Positions 9,142 through 17,531 of a stretch of DNA of 64,000 nucleotides are shown here, piece after piece. The notes under the pieces were generated by a model. The model was not told the DNA's origin, ran no database searches, and worked only from the letters and a program-made list of their open reading frames with translations. Position numbers and translations under genes: made by a program. The DNA comes from Methanosarcina barkeri 3. Its GTDB lineage: Archaea; Halobacteriota; Methanosarcinia; Methanosarcinales; Methanosarcinaceae. The stretch is taken from the NCBI RefSeq assembly GCF_000970305.1, contig NZ_CP009517.1:4402001-4466000 (forward strand). The letters run 5' to 3'. Numbering within the stretch: the stretch's first letter is position 1; each line of letters begins with the position of its first letter.

Positions 9142-10017
9142 ATGTTTGAAGGAGCAATGCCTGCCCTGATAACTCCTTTTACAAAGGAAGACAAAATTGA
9201 CAGGGAAGGCTTACAAAGGAATATTGAATTTGTTGAAGAGGGAGGAGTTACAGGGATTGTGCCCTGTGGCACCACAGGAGAATCCGCAACTCTTTCCGCA
9301 CTTGAACACGAAGAGGTAATAGATATTGCAGTGGAGTGTTCAAAGGTTCCTGTAATTGCAGGAACAGGTTCAAATAATACAGGAGAAGCTCTCCAGTTTA
9401 CAAAACACGCTGCAGATGCAGGTGTTGACGGTGTACTTCTGATTTCTCCCTATTACAACAAGCCAAATCCTGCAGGACTGCTTGCACATTTTAAGAAAAT
9501 CGCAGAAGCCGTCGATGTTCCTATGGTTATGTACAATATCCCTTCCCGTACAGGACAGGACATGCCATTAGAAGTCATTGTCGAACTTGCAAAAGTCGAG
9601 AATATCGTAGGAATTAAAGAAGCCAGTGGGAATGTCGGTAAAGCTTCCCAGATTTTGGAAAATACTGTAGATGAAGACTTCGTGGTTATTTCAGGTGAGG
9701 ATAATTTGACTCTTCCGATTCTCTCTGTAGGAGGACGAGGAGTCATTTCTGTTGCCGCAAATATAGTGCCTGACAGAATGTCCAGAATGGTAAACGCAGC
9801 TCTAGCCGGAGACTACGAAACTGCAAGGAAGATTCATTTTGAAATTGCCCCTCTGATTCGCGCTCTTTTCCTGGAAACGAACCCAATCCCTGTTAAAAAA
9901 GCTGCGGAGCTTGCAGGCCTCGCAAGCGGGAATCTGAGGCTTCCACTAGCGCCCCTTAGTGGGACAAATGCTCAGAAGGTTGAGGATGAACTCAGGAAAT
10001 TAGGGGTTATAGAATGA
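9142..10017 (+). CDS. dapA: 4-hydroxy-tetrahydrodipicolinate synthase
   Basis: Condenses pyruvate with aspartate semialdehyde, the first committed step to diaminopimelate and lysine. The 291-residue TIM barrel shows GTTGES (hydroxyl/carboxylate loop), the YNIPSRTG tyrosine-arginine segment and the Schiff-base lysine in GIKEASG. ATG 9142 is chosen because GGTGGGG (9127-9133) makes a ribosome site 8 bases upstream. A GTG at 9127 lies in that site and would add five non-conserved residues. The stop overlaps the dapB start by four bases (ATGA). Confidence 0.96.
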   Translation: MFEGAMPALITPFTKEDKIDREGLQRNIEFVEEGGVTGIVPCGTTGESATLSALEHEEVIDIAVECSKVPVIAGTGSNNTGEALQFTKHAADAGVDGVLLISPYYNKPNPAGLLAHFKKIAEAVDVPMVMYNIPSRTGQDMPLEVIVELAKVENIVGIKEASGNVGKASQILENTVDEDFVVISGEDNLTLPILSVGGRGVISVAANIVPDRMSRMVNAALAGDYETARKIHFEIAPLIRALFLETNPIPVKKAAELAGLASGNLRLPLAPLSGTNAQKVEDELRKLGVIE

Positions 10018-10805
10018 TTAACGTAGCAGTACTCGGAGCCTGCGGCAGAATGGGCTCTTTAATTGTGGAGAATGTTACCAACTCTGCGGATATGCAACTT
10101 GTTGCTGCTTTTGACATCAATAATTTCGGAAAGGATGCAGGAGAATTTGCCCGAGTAGGTAACCTTGGAGTTCAGATCTCGGACGTAAAAGATCTTGGGG
10201 TTGTTCTGAAAGAAAGCAAGGCTGATGTTCTTATCGACTTCACCATAGCTGGCGCAACCGTAGTTAACGCTCCAATAGCAGCCAGAGCAGGAGTAAATCT
10301 CATAATAGGGACTACAGGACTGACTCCTGAGCAGCGAGCAGTAATTGATGAGGCTATTCAGGAAGGCAAGGTAAGTGCCGTAATCTCCCCCAACTATTCA
10401 ATAGGTGTCAATGTCTTTTTCAAGATTATCAGGGAAGCTGCAAAATATCTTGCAGACTATGATATCGAGATTATTGAAGCTCACCACAACCAGAAAAAAG
10501 ATGCACCTAGTGGAACCGCCCTTCGGGCAGCCGATGTTATCAGCGAGGCTCTCGGCGGAAAAGAATATGTCTATGGCAGAGAAGGTATCGCTCCACGCGG
10601 AAAAGAAATTGGAATTCACGGAGTCCGCGCTGGAGATATCACAGGAGACCATACTGTTCTTTTTGCAGGAAATTCTGAAAGAATTGAGATCAAGCACATG
10701 GCTCATTCACGCCAGATCTTTGCCAAAGGTGCAGTCCGTGCAGCCGAGTGGATCTGCAAGCAAAAACCAGGAATTTATTCTATGGACGATGTGCTTGGTT
10801 TATAA
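10014..10805 (+). CDS. dapB: 4-hydroxy-tetrahydrodipicolinate reductase
   Basis: Reduces the DapA product with NAD(P)H. The 263-residue enzyme begins with the dinucleotide loop GACGRMGS, has IGTTGL at about residues 100-105 and the catalytic/substrate block EAHHNQKKDAPSGTA at about 158-172. Length and order are normal. It is translationally coupled to dapA by a 4-base overlap, so both enzymes are made together. A short tandem repeat begins four bases after its stop. Confidence 0.96.
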   Translation: MINVAVLGACGRMGSLIVENVTNSADMQLVAAFDINNFGKDAGEFARVGNLGVQISDVKDLGVVLKESKADVLIDFTIAGATVVNAPIAARAGVNLIIGTTGLTPEQRAVIDEAIQEGKVSAVISPNYSIGVNVFFKIIREAAKYLADYDIEIIEAHHNQKKDAPSGTALRAADVISEALGGKEYVYGREGIAPRGKEIGIHGVRAGDITGDHTVLFAGNSERIEIKHMAHSRQIFAKGAVRAAEWICKQKPGIYSMDDVLGL

Positions 10806-10808
10806 AAA

Positions 10809-10848
10809 CATCTTAATCAAAGCATCTTAATCAAAGCATCTTAATCAG
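10809..10848. repeat. Short tandem repeat after dapB
   Basis: Three copies of a 14-base unit, CATCTTAATCAAAG, the last imperfect, beginning just past the dapB stop. Confidence 0.85.
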
Positions 10849-11293
10849 CAACTTAAAGTAAATTTTGTATAACTAGTTTAGGTCCTGAGTTTCCTTATCA
10901 GGCCTACCTCTTTTAACTTATAATAGAGCTATTTACTCCCCCTTTTCTATTCTTTTTAACTTAAGTCAAGCAAGCTTATTTTTTAAAATATTAATAGCAA
11001 CCAGTTCACTGGAAAGTTATATATAGTACCTTATAGGAAATAGGATACTGCTTGCTTGCAAGTATAATAGCCCTGAAATCTCAAAAACGTCTTATCATCC
11101 CACAACAATAGGGATACTTGCTTGCAAGCAATATTCTATTAAAACTATTCTAAGAAAAACTGTAAGCGTGGATAAAAAAGATCGAAGTTGAAAGCAAATA
11201 TGTGGATTCCGGTAGACGTGAATCTTGATAAATGCGAATACTGATCGGCAGAACCCGATAGGCGCAAATCTGATAGAAAATTGCCACATAAAG
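10849..11293. other. Intergenic region with an unassigned promoter and inverted TTGCTTGCAAG repeats
   Basis: The region holds a strong TATA-type element (see 11012-11027) pointing rightward but no gene behind it. Two related 17-base sequences in opposite orientation lie at about 11049-11065 (ending GCAAGTAT) and 11114-11130 (starting ATACTTGC), 15 of 17 positions matching as an inverted repeat. Each is itself partly palindromic around TTGCAAG. They could be operator sites, a hairpin in an unannotated RNA, or remnants of a small mobile element. Confidence 0.4.
11012..11027 (+). promoter_or_regulatory. Archaeal TATA-type promoter without an assigned gene
   Basis: GAAAGTTATATATAGT is identical to the 16 bases in front of the regulator gene at 11957. 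The second copy sits about 21 bases before a start codon, so this one is likely a real promoter too. It would start transcription near 11040, where no open frame is seen. Confidence 0.45.
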
Positions 11294-11704
11294 TCATTTA
11301 TGACTGAAGACAATCCCGGAACTCAAGTCTTCAATCCTATCCGCTATAACGACATTTCCCTGTATCCCGAGCTTTTTTCCCTTATACCATTTTCCATGAA
11401 TAAGGAGTCGGTCACCTGCTGAGATTAAGCAGAGGCCGTGATAGAGTACGACTACGGTTTTTCCTTCATATTCGATGGAAAATACACTTTCATATTTGCT
11501 TCCGATGCCTCCAAAGACAATACCAATAGGTACACCGATAAAAAAAGATGGGCGTTCATAGGTTCTGGAATCAACCGCTGCTTTAGCTTCAACTCCGAAT
11601 TCCTCATTCTCATTCTTCGTCTTTCCTTCTTCACTTTTGGTTTTTGAGTCTTCAGAAAGATATATTACCTCAGAATTTGTTTCAAATTCGTTCTCTTTTT
11701 GCAT
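11294..11704 (-). CDS. Hypothetical protein with acidic N-terminus and possible OB-like C-terminal domain
   Basis: The 136-residue protein has about 45 residues of charged, low-complexity sequence (KTKSEEGKTKNENEE), then a compact domain of short strands with GDRLLIHGKWYKG and VVIADRIED. Such strand-turn patterns occur in OB folds, and a nucleic-acid or ligand-binding role is possible but unproved. The frame is clean over its whole length and starts at ATG 11704. It is divergent from the regulator at 11957, sharing a ~250-base AT-rich spacer. No family was recognised. Confidence 0.5.
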   Translation of the reverse strand: MQKENEFETNSEVIYLSEDSKTKSEEGKTKNENEEFGVEAKAAVDSRTYERPSFFIGVPIGIVFGGIGSKYESVFSIEYEGKTVVVLYHGLCLISAGDRLLIHGKWYKGKKLGIQGNVVIADRIEDLSSGIVFSHK

Positions 11705-11920
11705 AAAAAAGTCTCGCTGATTCTATAACTTCATATTATTTAATATTAAATATGATTTTATGATCAAATTCGAGTAAAAATATTCGTTTGCGAACAAGCT
11801 TTAATTAACTTCTATATATTTATTATGGCCAGATCATTAAACTGTTTTTGGATAAGATTTTTGGATTCTCTTCAGCAAGAACAATTTTCCAGGCGAACAG
11901 TTTCAAAAACTTCCCAAGCA

Positions 11921-11936
11921 GAAAGTTATATATAGT
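11921..11936 (+). promoter_or_regulatory. TATA-type promoter of the regulator and LMGWCP gene array
   Basis: GAAAGTTATATATAGT ends 20 bases before ATG 11957. With the usual ~25-base TATA-to-start distance, transcription would begin close to the ATG, giving a nearly leaderless message. The same 16 bases occur at 11012. Confidence 0.55.
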
Positions 11937-11956
11937 CAACGTTCAGATGTTTACAT

Positions 11957-12406
11957 ATGTTCCTACCGGCAGGTGAAAAACAGTTTGAATTCTGGGTTCT
12001 GCGCCGAAACGGGCTCCCGAATATCAATATCGCAAAGTGTTTCGGAGTTTCCAGGCAGGCAGTCTCACGAGCCCTTCTTAGTATGGATAAGCGCATCGAA
12101 GAAATCCTGCTTGAAATGGCCAGAGCAAACAGGATCGAAGTCGAAAAACTGGACTCAAAGAAGGGGATACTCTTTGGAAGATCGGTTCCTTTCAAAGCCA
12201 ACTCAATAATTTTTGTCTCGGCAAAACATGGAATGCAGGTTTGGTACGAGCACGAAGGAGAATGCGGATCTTGTGAAAGATACAGGGAATGTATTGAGCT
12301 TCTCTGGGATTTTGCAGAAGAGATGCAACTCAAACTCCAGAGTACGAATGATCCAACAAAGATAGCTGATGAATTGTTTGAGAAATTAAAAGAATCGATC
12401 GAATAG
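11957..12406 (+). CDS. Helix-turn-helix transcriptional regulator with a cysteine cluster
   Basis: The 149-residue protein has an N-terminal HTH at about residues 15-45 (LPNINIAKCFGVSRQAVSRAL), similar in style to Tfx-type archaeal regulators. A middle strand-rich part follows (FVSAKHGMQVWYEHEG), then a CGSCERYREC cluster near residues 98-107 that could bind metal or sense redox. The C-terminus is helical. The first array gene starts 40 bases downstream in the same direction, so this is a good candidate for its controller and may autoregulate. Effector and target are unknown. Confidence 0.7.
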   Translation: MFLPAGEKQFEFWVLRRNGLPNINIAKCFGVSRQAVSRALLSMDKRIEEILLEMARANRIEVEKLDSKKGILFGRSVPFKANSIIFVSAKHGMQVWYEHEGECGSCERYRECIELLWDFAEEMQLKLQSTNDPTKIADELFEKLKESIE

Positions 12407-12446
12407 GCCTGACTAAAGGCAGGTAAAAATTGAGGAAAGGATGACA

Positions 12447-12767
12447 ATGAACGTATTTACAAAAAGTATAAAGAGATTGATGGGATGGTGCCCCAATGCA
12501 AAAGCACTTGAAACCGGATCTCAAGTTATTCCTGCAAATTTTGAGATATATGATAAATCTGGAGGAGAAAAAGCCGGAAACAATCCCAGCCGCACGAGAA
12601 GAATAGGATTGTCACTTACAAGTATAGGTGCTTTTGTTTTAGCATTGACACTTATCCTGGAAATACGAGTAGTTTCAACTAAAGATGAAATCCTGGTGTC
12701 ATCACTTATTACAGGATTAGGAACGCTTTTACTTCTAACTGGTGCTGCTCTCTATATTAAAGGATAA
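12447..12767 (+). CDS. LMGWCP-array protein 1, short form (DUF1673-like)
   Basis: First of nine tandem paralogues. The 106 residues contain the shared N-terminal module IKRLMGWCPNAKALE (about residues 7-21), a hydrophilic stretch with FEIYDKSGGEKA, and only two membrane helices (about 51-70 and 80-103). Others have four or more helices and a YWEKKNH tail, so this one is minimal or truncated. ATG 12447 matches the MNV start of gene 2 and sits after GAGGAAAGG. An in-frame ATG at 12441 lies too close to that site. I recall the family as DUF1673, largely restricted to Methanosarcina, with no known function. Confidence 0.65.
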   Translation: MNVFTKSIKRLMGWCPNAKALETGSQVIPANFEIYDKSGGEKAGNNPSRTRRIGLSLTSIGAFVLALTLILEIRVVSTKDEILVSSLITGLGTLLLLTGAALYIKG

Positions 12768-12874
12768 TAATGATTCCATGTATCGAAGTCATGACAGAAT
12801 GAGGTTTCTAGATAGAAAAGGTGATTATTCACGATTCCAGTGGGAATAAGCTAAGAATGGAGGAAAGATACCCT

Positions 12875-13582
12875 ATGAATGTGTTAATTAAGAACATAAG
12901 GAAACTGATGGGATGGTGCCCGAATGTAAAAACACTTGAAACTCAACGTTCCATTAATTCTGGATATTTTGAGACGAGTGATCCAGCTAGAGGAAAAGAC
13001 GCTGGAGATCTTCCTGTTTTACCCACTGGTTGGTGGAACAAACGCCATAACAGGGTATTAATGATGTCCTCAGGACTGACTCTTATTTCTGTGCTGGGAA
13101 TTGGATTTTTGGAAGTTCATCTAATAGATAAAATTTTCATTTTTGGGTTAATTATCGGAACCATTTTTAACCTATACATTTGCATCTGGAACTGGCATTA
13201 CCTAGATAATATAAAAAATACAGGCAAGAAAATAAAGAAGAATATTAGATCTCCAAAATGGAGAGTTATAAATCTAATACTTTCCCTGGTATTACTGTAT
13301 CTCTTATTTTCACAGTCTAATTGGGGACTCGTTTTGTTTTTTGTTTCTGCCTTTTGTTTGATAGCTTTGTTTTATTACTTTAATTTCGACTCAACTGGCC
13401 TAGTATTGCTTCTTGTCTTTGGTTCATCGCTTGGTTGGAGACACACTATAGGATTTCTATCTGGCTTTTGTTTGACGGCTTTTCTGTATTACCTTACAGA
13501 CGTATACTGGGAAAAGAGGAATGGGAAAATGATACTTGTGTACGGACGTAAAATGCCAGAGATCTACATTGTAAATTCATAA
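12875..13582 (+). CDS. LMGWCP-array protein 2 (DUF1673-like membrane protein)
   Basis: 235 residues. The N-module IRKLMGWCPNVKTLE is followed by a polar linker and about five membrane helices (roughly 62-82, 87-107, 127-145, 148-190, 193-215). The tail is YWEKRNGKMILVYG, a variant of the array's YWEKKNHMKIYIK. Start ATG 12875 has GGAGG at about 12859 and gives MNV as in gene 1. The longer frame from 12821 has no such support. About 40 bases around the motif are nearly identical to gene 3, while the membrane part is unrelated at base level. Function unknown. Confidence 0.75.
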   Translation: MNVLIKNIRKLMGWCPNVKTLETQRSINSGYFETSDPARGKDAGDLPVLPTGWWNKRHNRVLMMSSGLTLISVLGIGFLEVHLIDKIFIFGLIIGTIFNLYICIWNWHYLDNIKNTGKKIKKNIRSPKWRVINLILSLVLLYLLFSQSNWGLVLFFVSAFCLIALFYYFNFDSTGLVLLLVFGSSLGWRHTIGFLSGFCLTAFLYYLTDVYWEKRNGKMILVYGRKMPEIYIVNS

Positions 13583-13596
13583 ACGGGGTAACAACT

Positions 13597-14214
13597 ATGA
13601 CTCTGGAACACATCAAGAAACTGATGGGATGGTGCCCGAATGTAAAAACACTTGAAACCGAATCCCGGATTAGCTCTGCGAATTTTGAATTATATGATCA
13701 ATCAGGAGGAGAAAAAGCCAGAAATCCAGGAATCTCAAGTCATTTTTCCAAACTTTTTTCAAGGTATGATATCCGAATTCTCCTACCAACAATATTTCTA
13801 ACTCTTGTTTACATAAATTTACTATTTCAAAAGGGTATAAATGCAGAAGCTTTCTTTTTAGGTTTTTCACTTTCTCTACTGATTTATCTGCTCGGCTGGA
13901 AAAAGCAGATGAGTCACTACGATTCCCTGGCAAAAAAACCCGTGGTTGGCTCTTCTTCAAGGAGAACACTTTTATGTATTTTCTTAGTTCTAATCTTGTT
14001 TTTAATTTTGCCTATGGTTTTCTTATCTCAGATACCTTATTTTCTTAACGCACGGTCACTGTACTCCTTAGTTGCTGGAGCTGGGATCCTTATGTGGGGA
14101 AGTTGCCTTCAGTTAATTTACTGGGAAAGGAAAAACCATATGAAAATTTATATAAAAAATGAAAAAGGGCTCCAAAAGATGTATGCTATTGGGAAAAGGG
14201 AAGGAGAGCTATGA
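13597..14214 (+). CDS. LMGWCP-array protein 3, type A
   Basis: 205 residues: N-module IKKLMGWCPNVKTLE at about 6-20, polar stretch with FELYDQSGGEKA, two helices at about 60-100 ending in YLLGWKKQM, two more at about 122-175, and the cytoplasm-like tail QLIYWERKNHMKIYIK. It matches gene 5 (14807) throughout, so the two are a duplicated type A. The stop overlaps the ATG of gene 4 in ATGA. The ribosome site of gene 4 (GGAAGGAGAG) encodes this protein's last residues. Confidence 0.8.
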   Translation: MTLEHIKKLMGWCPNVKTLETESRISSANFELYDQSGGEKARNPGISSHFSKLFSRYDIRILLPTIFLTLVYINLLFQKGINAEAFFLGFSLSLLIYLLGWKKQMSHYDSLAKKPVVGSSSRRTLLCIFLVLILFLILPMVFLSQIPYFLNARSLYSLVAGAGILMWGSCLQLIYWERKNHMKIYIKNEKGLQKMYAIGKREGEL

Positions 14215-14810
14215 ATTGGGGAGCAAAATACATTAGAAAACTGATGGGATGGTGCCCTAATGCCAGGGCATTTGAAGCCAGAAAGAATGTTGACCTTGAA
14301 AATTTTGATTCTAATATTCCAGACAGAGCAAGGGGAGATAATACCCATTTAAAGAACCCTGGATGGCTCCAGAGAGAAAGTAATCAAATTCTTCTATTCG
14401 CCATTTTTTTAACATTTGTTCATTTCCTTATATATAATCGCATAGGCCTTCTTCCATCCCTTTTCGCATCATTACCTCCCCTATTTTATTTTGTATTTCA
14501 CTGGAATGAGCGGATTCAGCGGTTCAACGACCTTGCGGAAAAACCTATTGTTCGTTATGTCTCTAAAAAATCATATTTTTGGATTTTGATAATCATCCTT
14601 TTTGTTTTTCTGTTTATTCTTCTCTCTTATGTGATAAGACAATCTTGGCATTCAGCTTTATTCGGACTTTCAATTGTTTGGCTCTTAATGTGGGGTTTTT
14701 ATTTCCAGCTAATTTACTGGGAAAAGAAAAATCACATGAGAATTTACATTAAAAGTGGAAATGGCTTCCAAAAGGCATACGCTATTAGGGAAAAGGAGGG
14801 AGAAAAGTGA
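14211..14810 (+). CDS. LMGWCP-array protein 4, type B
   Basis: 199 residues starting MNWGAKYIRKLMGWCPNARA. Type B is set apart by a KNPGW motif before the first helix, a DW/HWNxxxxR(Y/F) loop between helix pairs, and the shared QLIYWEKKNHMRIYIK tail. Its partner is gene 6 (15424), which also begins MNW. It overlaps gene 3 by four bases at its start and gene 5 by four bases (GTGA) at its end. Its last codons contain AAAGGAGGGAG, the ribosome site of gene 5. Likely membrane-embedded; function unknown. Confidence 0.8.
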   Translation: MNWGAKYIRKLMGWCPNARAFEARKNVDLENFDSNIPDRARGDNTHLKNPGWLQRESNQILLFAIFLTFVHFLIYNRIGLLPSLFASLPPLFYFVFHWNERIQRFNDLAEKPIVRYVSKKSYFWILIIILFVFLFILLSYVIRQSWHSALFGLSIVWLLMWGFYFQLIYWEKKNHMRIYIKSGNGFQKAYAIREKEGEK

Positions 14811-15427
14811 GCCTTAAAGTCGAAAACATAAAAAAATTTATGGGTTGGTGCCCGAATGCAAAGGCATTTGAAACCGGATCCAGAAATAGCTTTGCTAATT
14901 TTGGAGCAAACAATCAATCCGAAGGAGAAAAGGAGAAAAATCCGACTGTTCCCGGCCAGCATTCCAGTCTTGATATCCATCTTCTCGTGTTACCGATTAT
15001 CTTTACTCCTGTTTATATAAAACTATTTCAAAAAGGTATAAATACAGAGGCTTTCCTTCTTGGCCTTTTACTTTCTTTACCGATCTATTTGCTCGGCTGG
15101 AAAAAGCAAATGCATCAATACAATGCCGTGAAAAGAAATCCTGTCGTTTCTCCTTCCTTTAGAAAAACACTTGCCTGTGTGGTCTTATTCCTATTTTTGA
15201 GTTTCACTTTGCTCATGGCTTTCTTGCCTTATATCTCGTCTCGTACAGCTTATTTCTTTAACGATCAGGTACTGTCCTCTTTCACTTCAGGGACCCTGAT
15301 TCTGATGTGGAGCTTCTATTTCCAGCTTATTTACTGGGAGAAGAAAAACCATATGAAAATGTATGTGAAAAGAGAAAAGGGAAAGCAAAAGCTGTATGTC
15401 CTTGGAGAAAAGGAGAGAGAGTTATGA
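14807..15427 (+). CDS. LMGWCP-array protein 5, type A'
   Basis: 206 residues with a GTG start at 14807 inside the GTGA overlap. The N-module is FMGWCPNAKAFETGS. It pairs with gene 3: both share LFQKGIN(A/T)EAF, IYLLGWKKQM and an LMW-x-(C/F)-QLIYWE tail. The A-B-A'-B' order of genes 3 to 6 shows that a two-gene unit was duplicated together. It ends in GEKEREL, whose codons hold the AAGGAGAG site for gene 6. Function unknown. Confidence 0.8.
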   Translation: MSLKVENIKKFMGWCPNAKAFETGSRNSFANFGANNQSEGEKEKNPTVPGQHSSLDIHLLVLPIIFTPVYIKLFQKGINTEAFLLGLLLSLPIYLLGWKKQMHQYNAVKRNPVVSPSFRKTLACVVLFLFLSFTLLMAFLPYISSRTAYFFNDQVLSSFTSGTLILMWSFYFQLIYWEKKNHMKMYVKREKGKQKLYVLGEKEREL

Positions 15428-16023
15428 ACTGGGAATCCAGATGCATAAAAAAGTTGATGGGTTGGTGTCCAAACGCAAAAGCGCATGCGTCAAGAAAACC
15501 CATCAACTTTGAAAGTTTTGAATCTAGTATTTCGAGTAGAACAGGTGGAAATGATGGAGATCAGAAAAATCCTGGATGGTTCCAAAAAACAAATATCCAA
15601 ACTTTTATAATTAACACTTTTCTTACACTTGCGTCTCTCCTTGTAATTAATCAACTAGGTGTAAACCTTCTTTTTTTACTTATCGGATCTTTGATTTCCC
15701 TATTTATCTTTATATTTGACTGGAATGCTCAAATGCGAAGATATGACTCTCTGGTAAAACAACCATTACTTGATTATTCAGGTAATAAGACACTGTATTA
15801 CGTACTCGCATATATGTTTATGATTGTGATTTTCTACCTTTGGTTTAGAGGCCAAGAACTTGCTATGCAAGCAATATTTTCATTATTGGGAGGTTCCACA
15901 GTTGCGCTGTGGCTTAGTTATTTCCAGCTAATATATTGGGAGAAAAAGAACCACAAAACCATTTATTTGGGCAAAAAACACGGGACCTGGAAAACTTCGT
16001 ATATTATCAGGGAGAAAAAATAA
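15424..16023 (+). CDS. LMGWCP-array protein 6, type B'
   Basis: 199 residues from ATG 15424 (MNWESRCIKKLMGWCPNAKA), in a four-base overlap with gene 5. The open frame extends upstream to 15307 but that part lies in gene 5 and lacks the shared start. It matches gene 4 in KNPGW, FDWNAQMRRYDSL, four helices and SYFQLIYWEKKNH. The sequence after WCPN (AHASRKPINFESFE) has moved away from the ETGS type. Gene 7 begins directly after its TAA. Confidence 0.8.
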   Translation: MNWESRCIKKLMGWCPNAKAHASRKPINFESFESSISSRTGGNDGDQKNPGWFQKTNIQTFIINTFLTLASLLVINQLGVNLLFLLIGSLISLFIFIFDWNAQMRRYDSLVKQPLLDYSGNKTLYYVLAYMFMIVIFYLWFRGQELAMQAIFSLLGGSTVALWLSYFQLIYWEKKNHKTIYLGKKHGTWKTSYIIREKK

Positions 16024-16743
16024 ATGTCTGCAAAAGTTTTTGTTTTTGATCATATCAAAAAACTGATGGGATGGTGTCCAGCCTGCAAGAAAACGGCTCA
16101 CCAAACAAAACAATCCTGTCACTTTGCAAACACAGCCATGATTTCCGGAAAAACAGAAAACACCACTGAATTCCGAACAGCAAATGTGATTTTCCCTGCA
16201 AATACAACTCTTTTTACTTTTCTTTTTGTAATATTTTTCAACCTGCTCATGACGCATACAGAAAATATTTCTCTCTTCTTAGTCGGTCTCTTCCTGCTGA
16301 ACATTCCTTGTTACTTAATAATTCTCAAAACCTTCGAGGCAGCAGTTCTGATAGATAAATCAGGAGTACACCTTCAGGCATTCAGATTGAAGAAATTTGA
16401 CATTCCTTATGAAGAAATCGAAAACATAACGTCACATAAGCTTAAAAAACGTTCAAAGGAAATGTCCCTTCTTCTTGTAATTGGAGGAATTGCCTTCTGC
16501 GGATTCGCAGTCTACATGGCTGTAGTAAAAGGGGAATGGAAAATACTTCTGCTATTAATCTCACTGTTTCCCCTTATTCTATTTGCAGCGAGGAAGCAAA
16601 AAGCCCAATTTGGTAACCTGAATACACAGCTGTATATCAAGACCAAACACAAAAAACGGTACGAATGGAATTCTTACTATTCCTTAATCACGGACGAAGG
16701 CTCGGCTGCAGAGATTAAATCATCTATTGAAAGGCATTTGTGA
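16024..16743 (+). CDS. LMGWCP-array protein 7 with PH-like domain and extra cysteines
   Basis: 239 residues. The module reads IKKLMGWCPACKKTAHQ, so a CPAC pair plus a later C-H (SCHFAN) could form a small metal site that the other members lack. Two helices at about 58-95 are followed by a strand-rich segment (VLIDKSGVHLQAF to EEIENITSHK) resembling bacterial PH-like domains. Two more helices and a soluble tail follow (KTKHKKRYEWNSYYSLITDE). It starts at the base after gene 6 ends and overlaps gene 8 in GTGA. Function unknown; membrane-associated by sequence. Confidence 0.7.
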   Translation: MSAKVFVFDHIKKLMGWCPACKKTAHQTKQSCHFANTAMISGKTENTTEFRTANVIFPANTTLFTFLFVIFFNLLMTHTENISLFLVGLFLLNIPCYLIILKTFEAAVLIDKSGVHLQAFRLKKFDIPYEEIENITSHKLKKRSKEMSLLLVIGGIAFCGFAVYMAVVKGEWKILLLLISLFPLILFAARKQKAQFGNLNTQLYIKTKHKKRYEWNSYYSLITDEGSAAEIKSSIERHL

Positions 16744-17519
16744 AGGCGTATGAAATGGTTTTTGTGAAATACTTTAAAAGATTAATGAGATGGCACCCCA
16801 CAAAAAATTCCCTCCAGAAAGAAAAGCAGGAAGGTTACTTCTCAGGTTTTGAATTCGAAAATGGAAGTACTCAGTTGAGCTCCTCTCACGAGGATTTTCA
16901 GGAAGGCAAAACTCTTAAGGTGCAGGTTAGTCTCTTTGACTGGTGGTGGATGTCAAGGTTATTAATAGTTACTGCTACCACATTAATAATTTCCTTACTT
17001 TTATGGACATTTAGTTCTGAAGACTCTTACTTAATCATATTTTCAGGACTTATTATGTTTCTTTTCCCTCTTACATTATTTCTTACTCGCTCTAATGCTG
17101 CCACAGTAACGCCTGGAGAAATCATAATTAAACAACCTATGCGTAAGCCCATTGTGATCGAAAAAGAAGATATTACGCAAATTTCGGTAAAAAAGAATGA
17201 AGGTTATTCCCTGCGCTGGTTGATTCGGTTATTTTATGTTATTGCAATACCACTTGATTTTATACTAGGAATACCAAGGAACTTGCAATACATTAAATAT
17301 ATTGAAGCATCCTTTTCAAACTATGTTGATTTCAGTTTATTACTGGGCCATCTTGCAGTAGTAACAATTATCCTTGTGCTATTTTACAATAGTGAACTCT
17401 TAACGCCTTATCAGTGGGCTCTTAAAGTCACTACGCACTCAAAACTGGAACTTACGTTTTTTACTAATAAACCTGAAGAGCTTACAAGTTTCCTCAAAAA
17501 CAAAAGAGATGAAAAATGA
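16740..17519 (+). CDS. LMGWCP-array protein 8, degenerate motif, PH-like domain
   Basis: 259 residues from GTG 16740. The module has drifted to FKRLMRWHPTKNSL, losing both the glycine and the cysteine, followed by a polar acidic stretch. Helices lie at about 70-88, 97-115, 158-180 and 200-222. A strand-rich PH-like segment between them contains VTPGEIIIKQPM and EKEDITQISVKKN. The C-terminus is FFTNKPEELTSFLKNKRDEK. It matches gene 9 along its whole length, including the MKAYEM start, so genes 8 and 9 are a second tandem duplication. Confidence 0.7.
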   Translation: MKAYEMVFVKYFKRLMRWHPTKNSLQKEKQEGYFSGFEFENGSTQLSSSHEDFQEGKTLKVQVSLFDWWWMSRLLIVTATTLIISLLLWTFSSEDSYLIIFSGLIMFLFPLTLFLTRSNAATVTPGEIIIKQPMRKPIVIEKEDITQISVKKNEGYSLRWLIRLFYVIAIPLDFILGIPRNLQYIKYIEASFSNYVDFSLLLGHLAVVTIILVLFYNSELLTPYQWALKVTTHSKLELTFFTNKPEELTSFLKNKRDEK

Positions 17520-17531
17520 AATAAAAACGTT

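Noticed and set aside
15307-15423. Upstream extension of array gene 6
   Set aside because: The extension lies inside gene 5 and would place residues before the conserved MNW start shared with gene 4.
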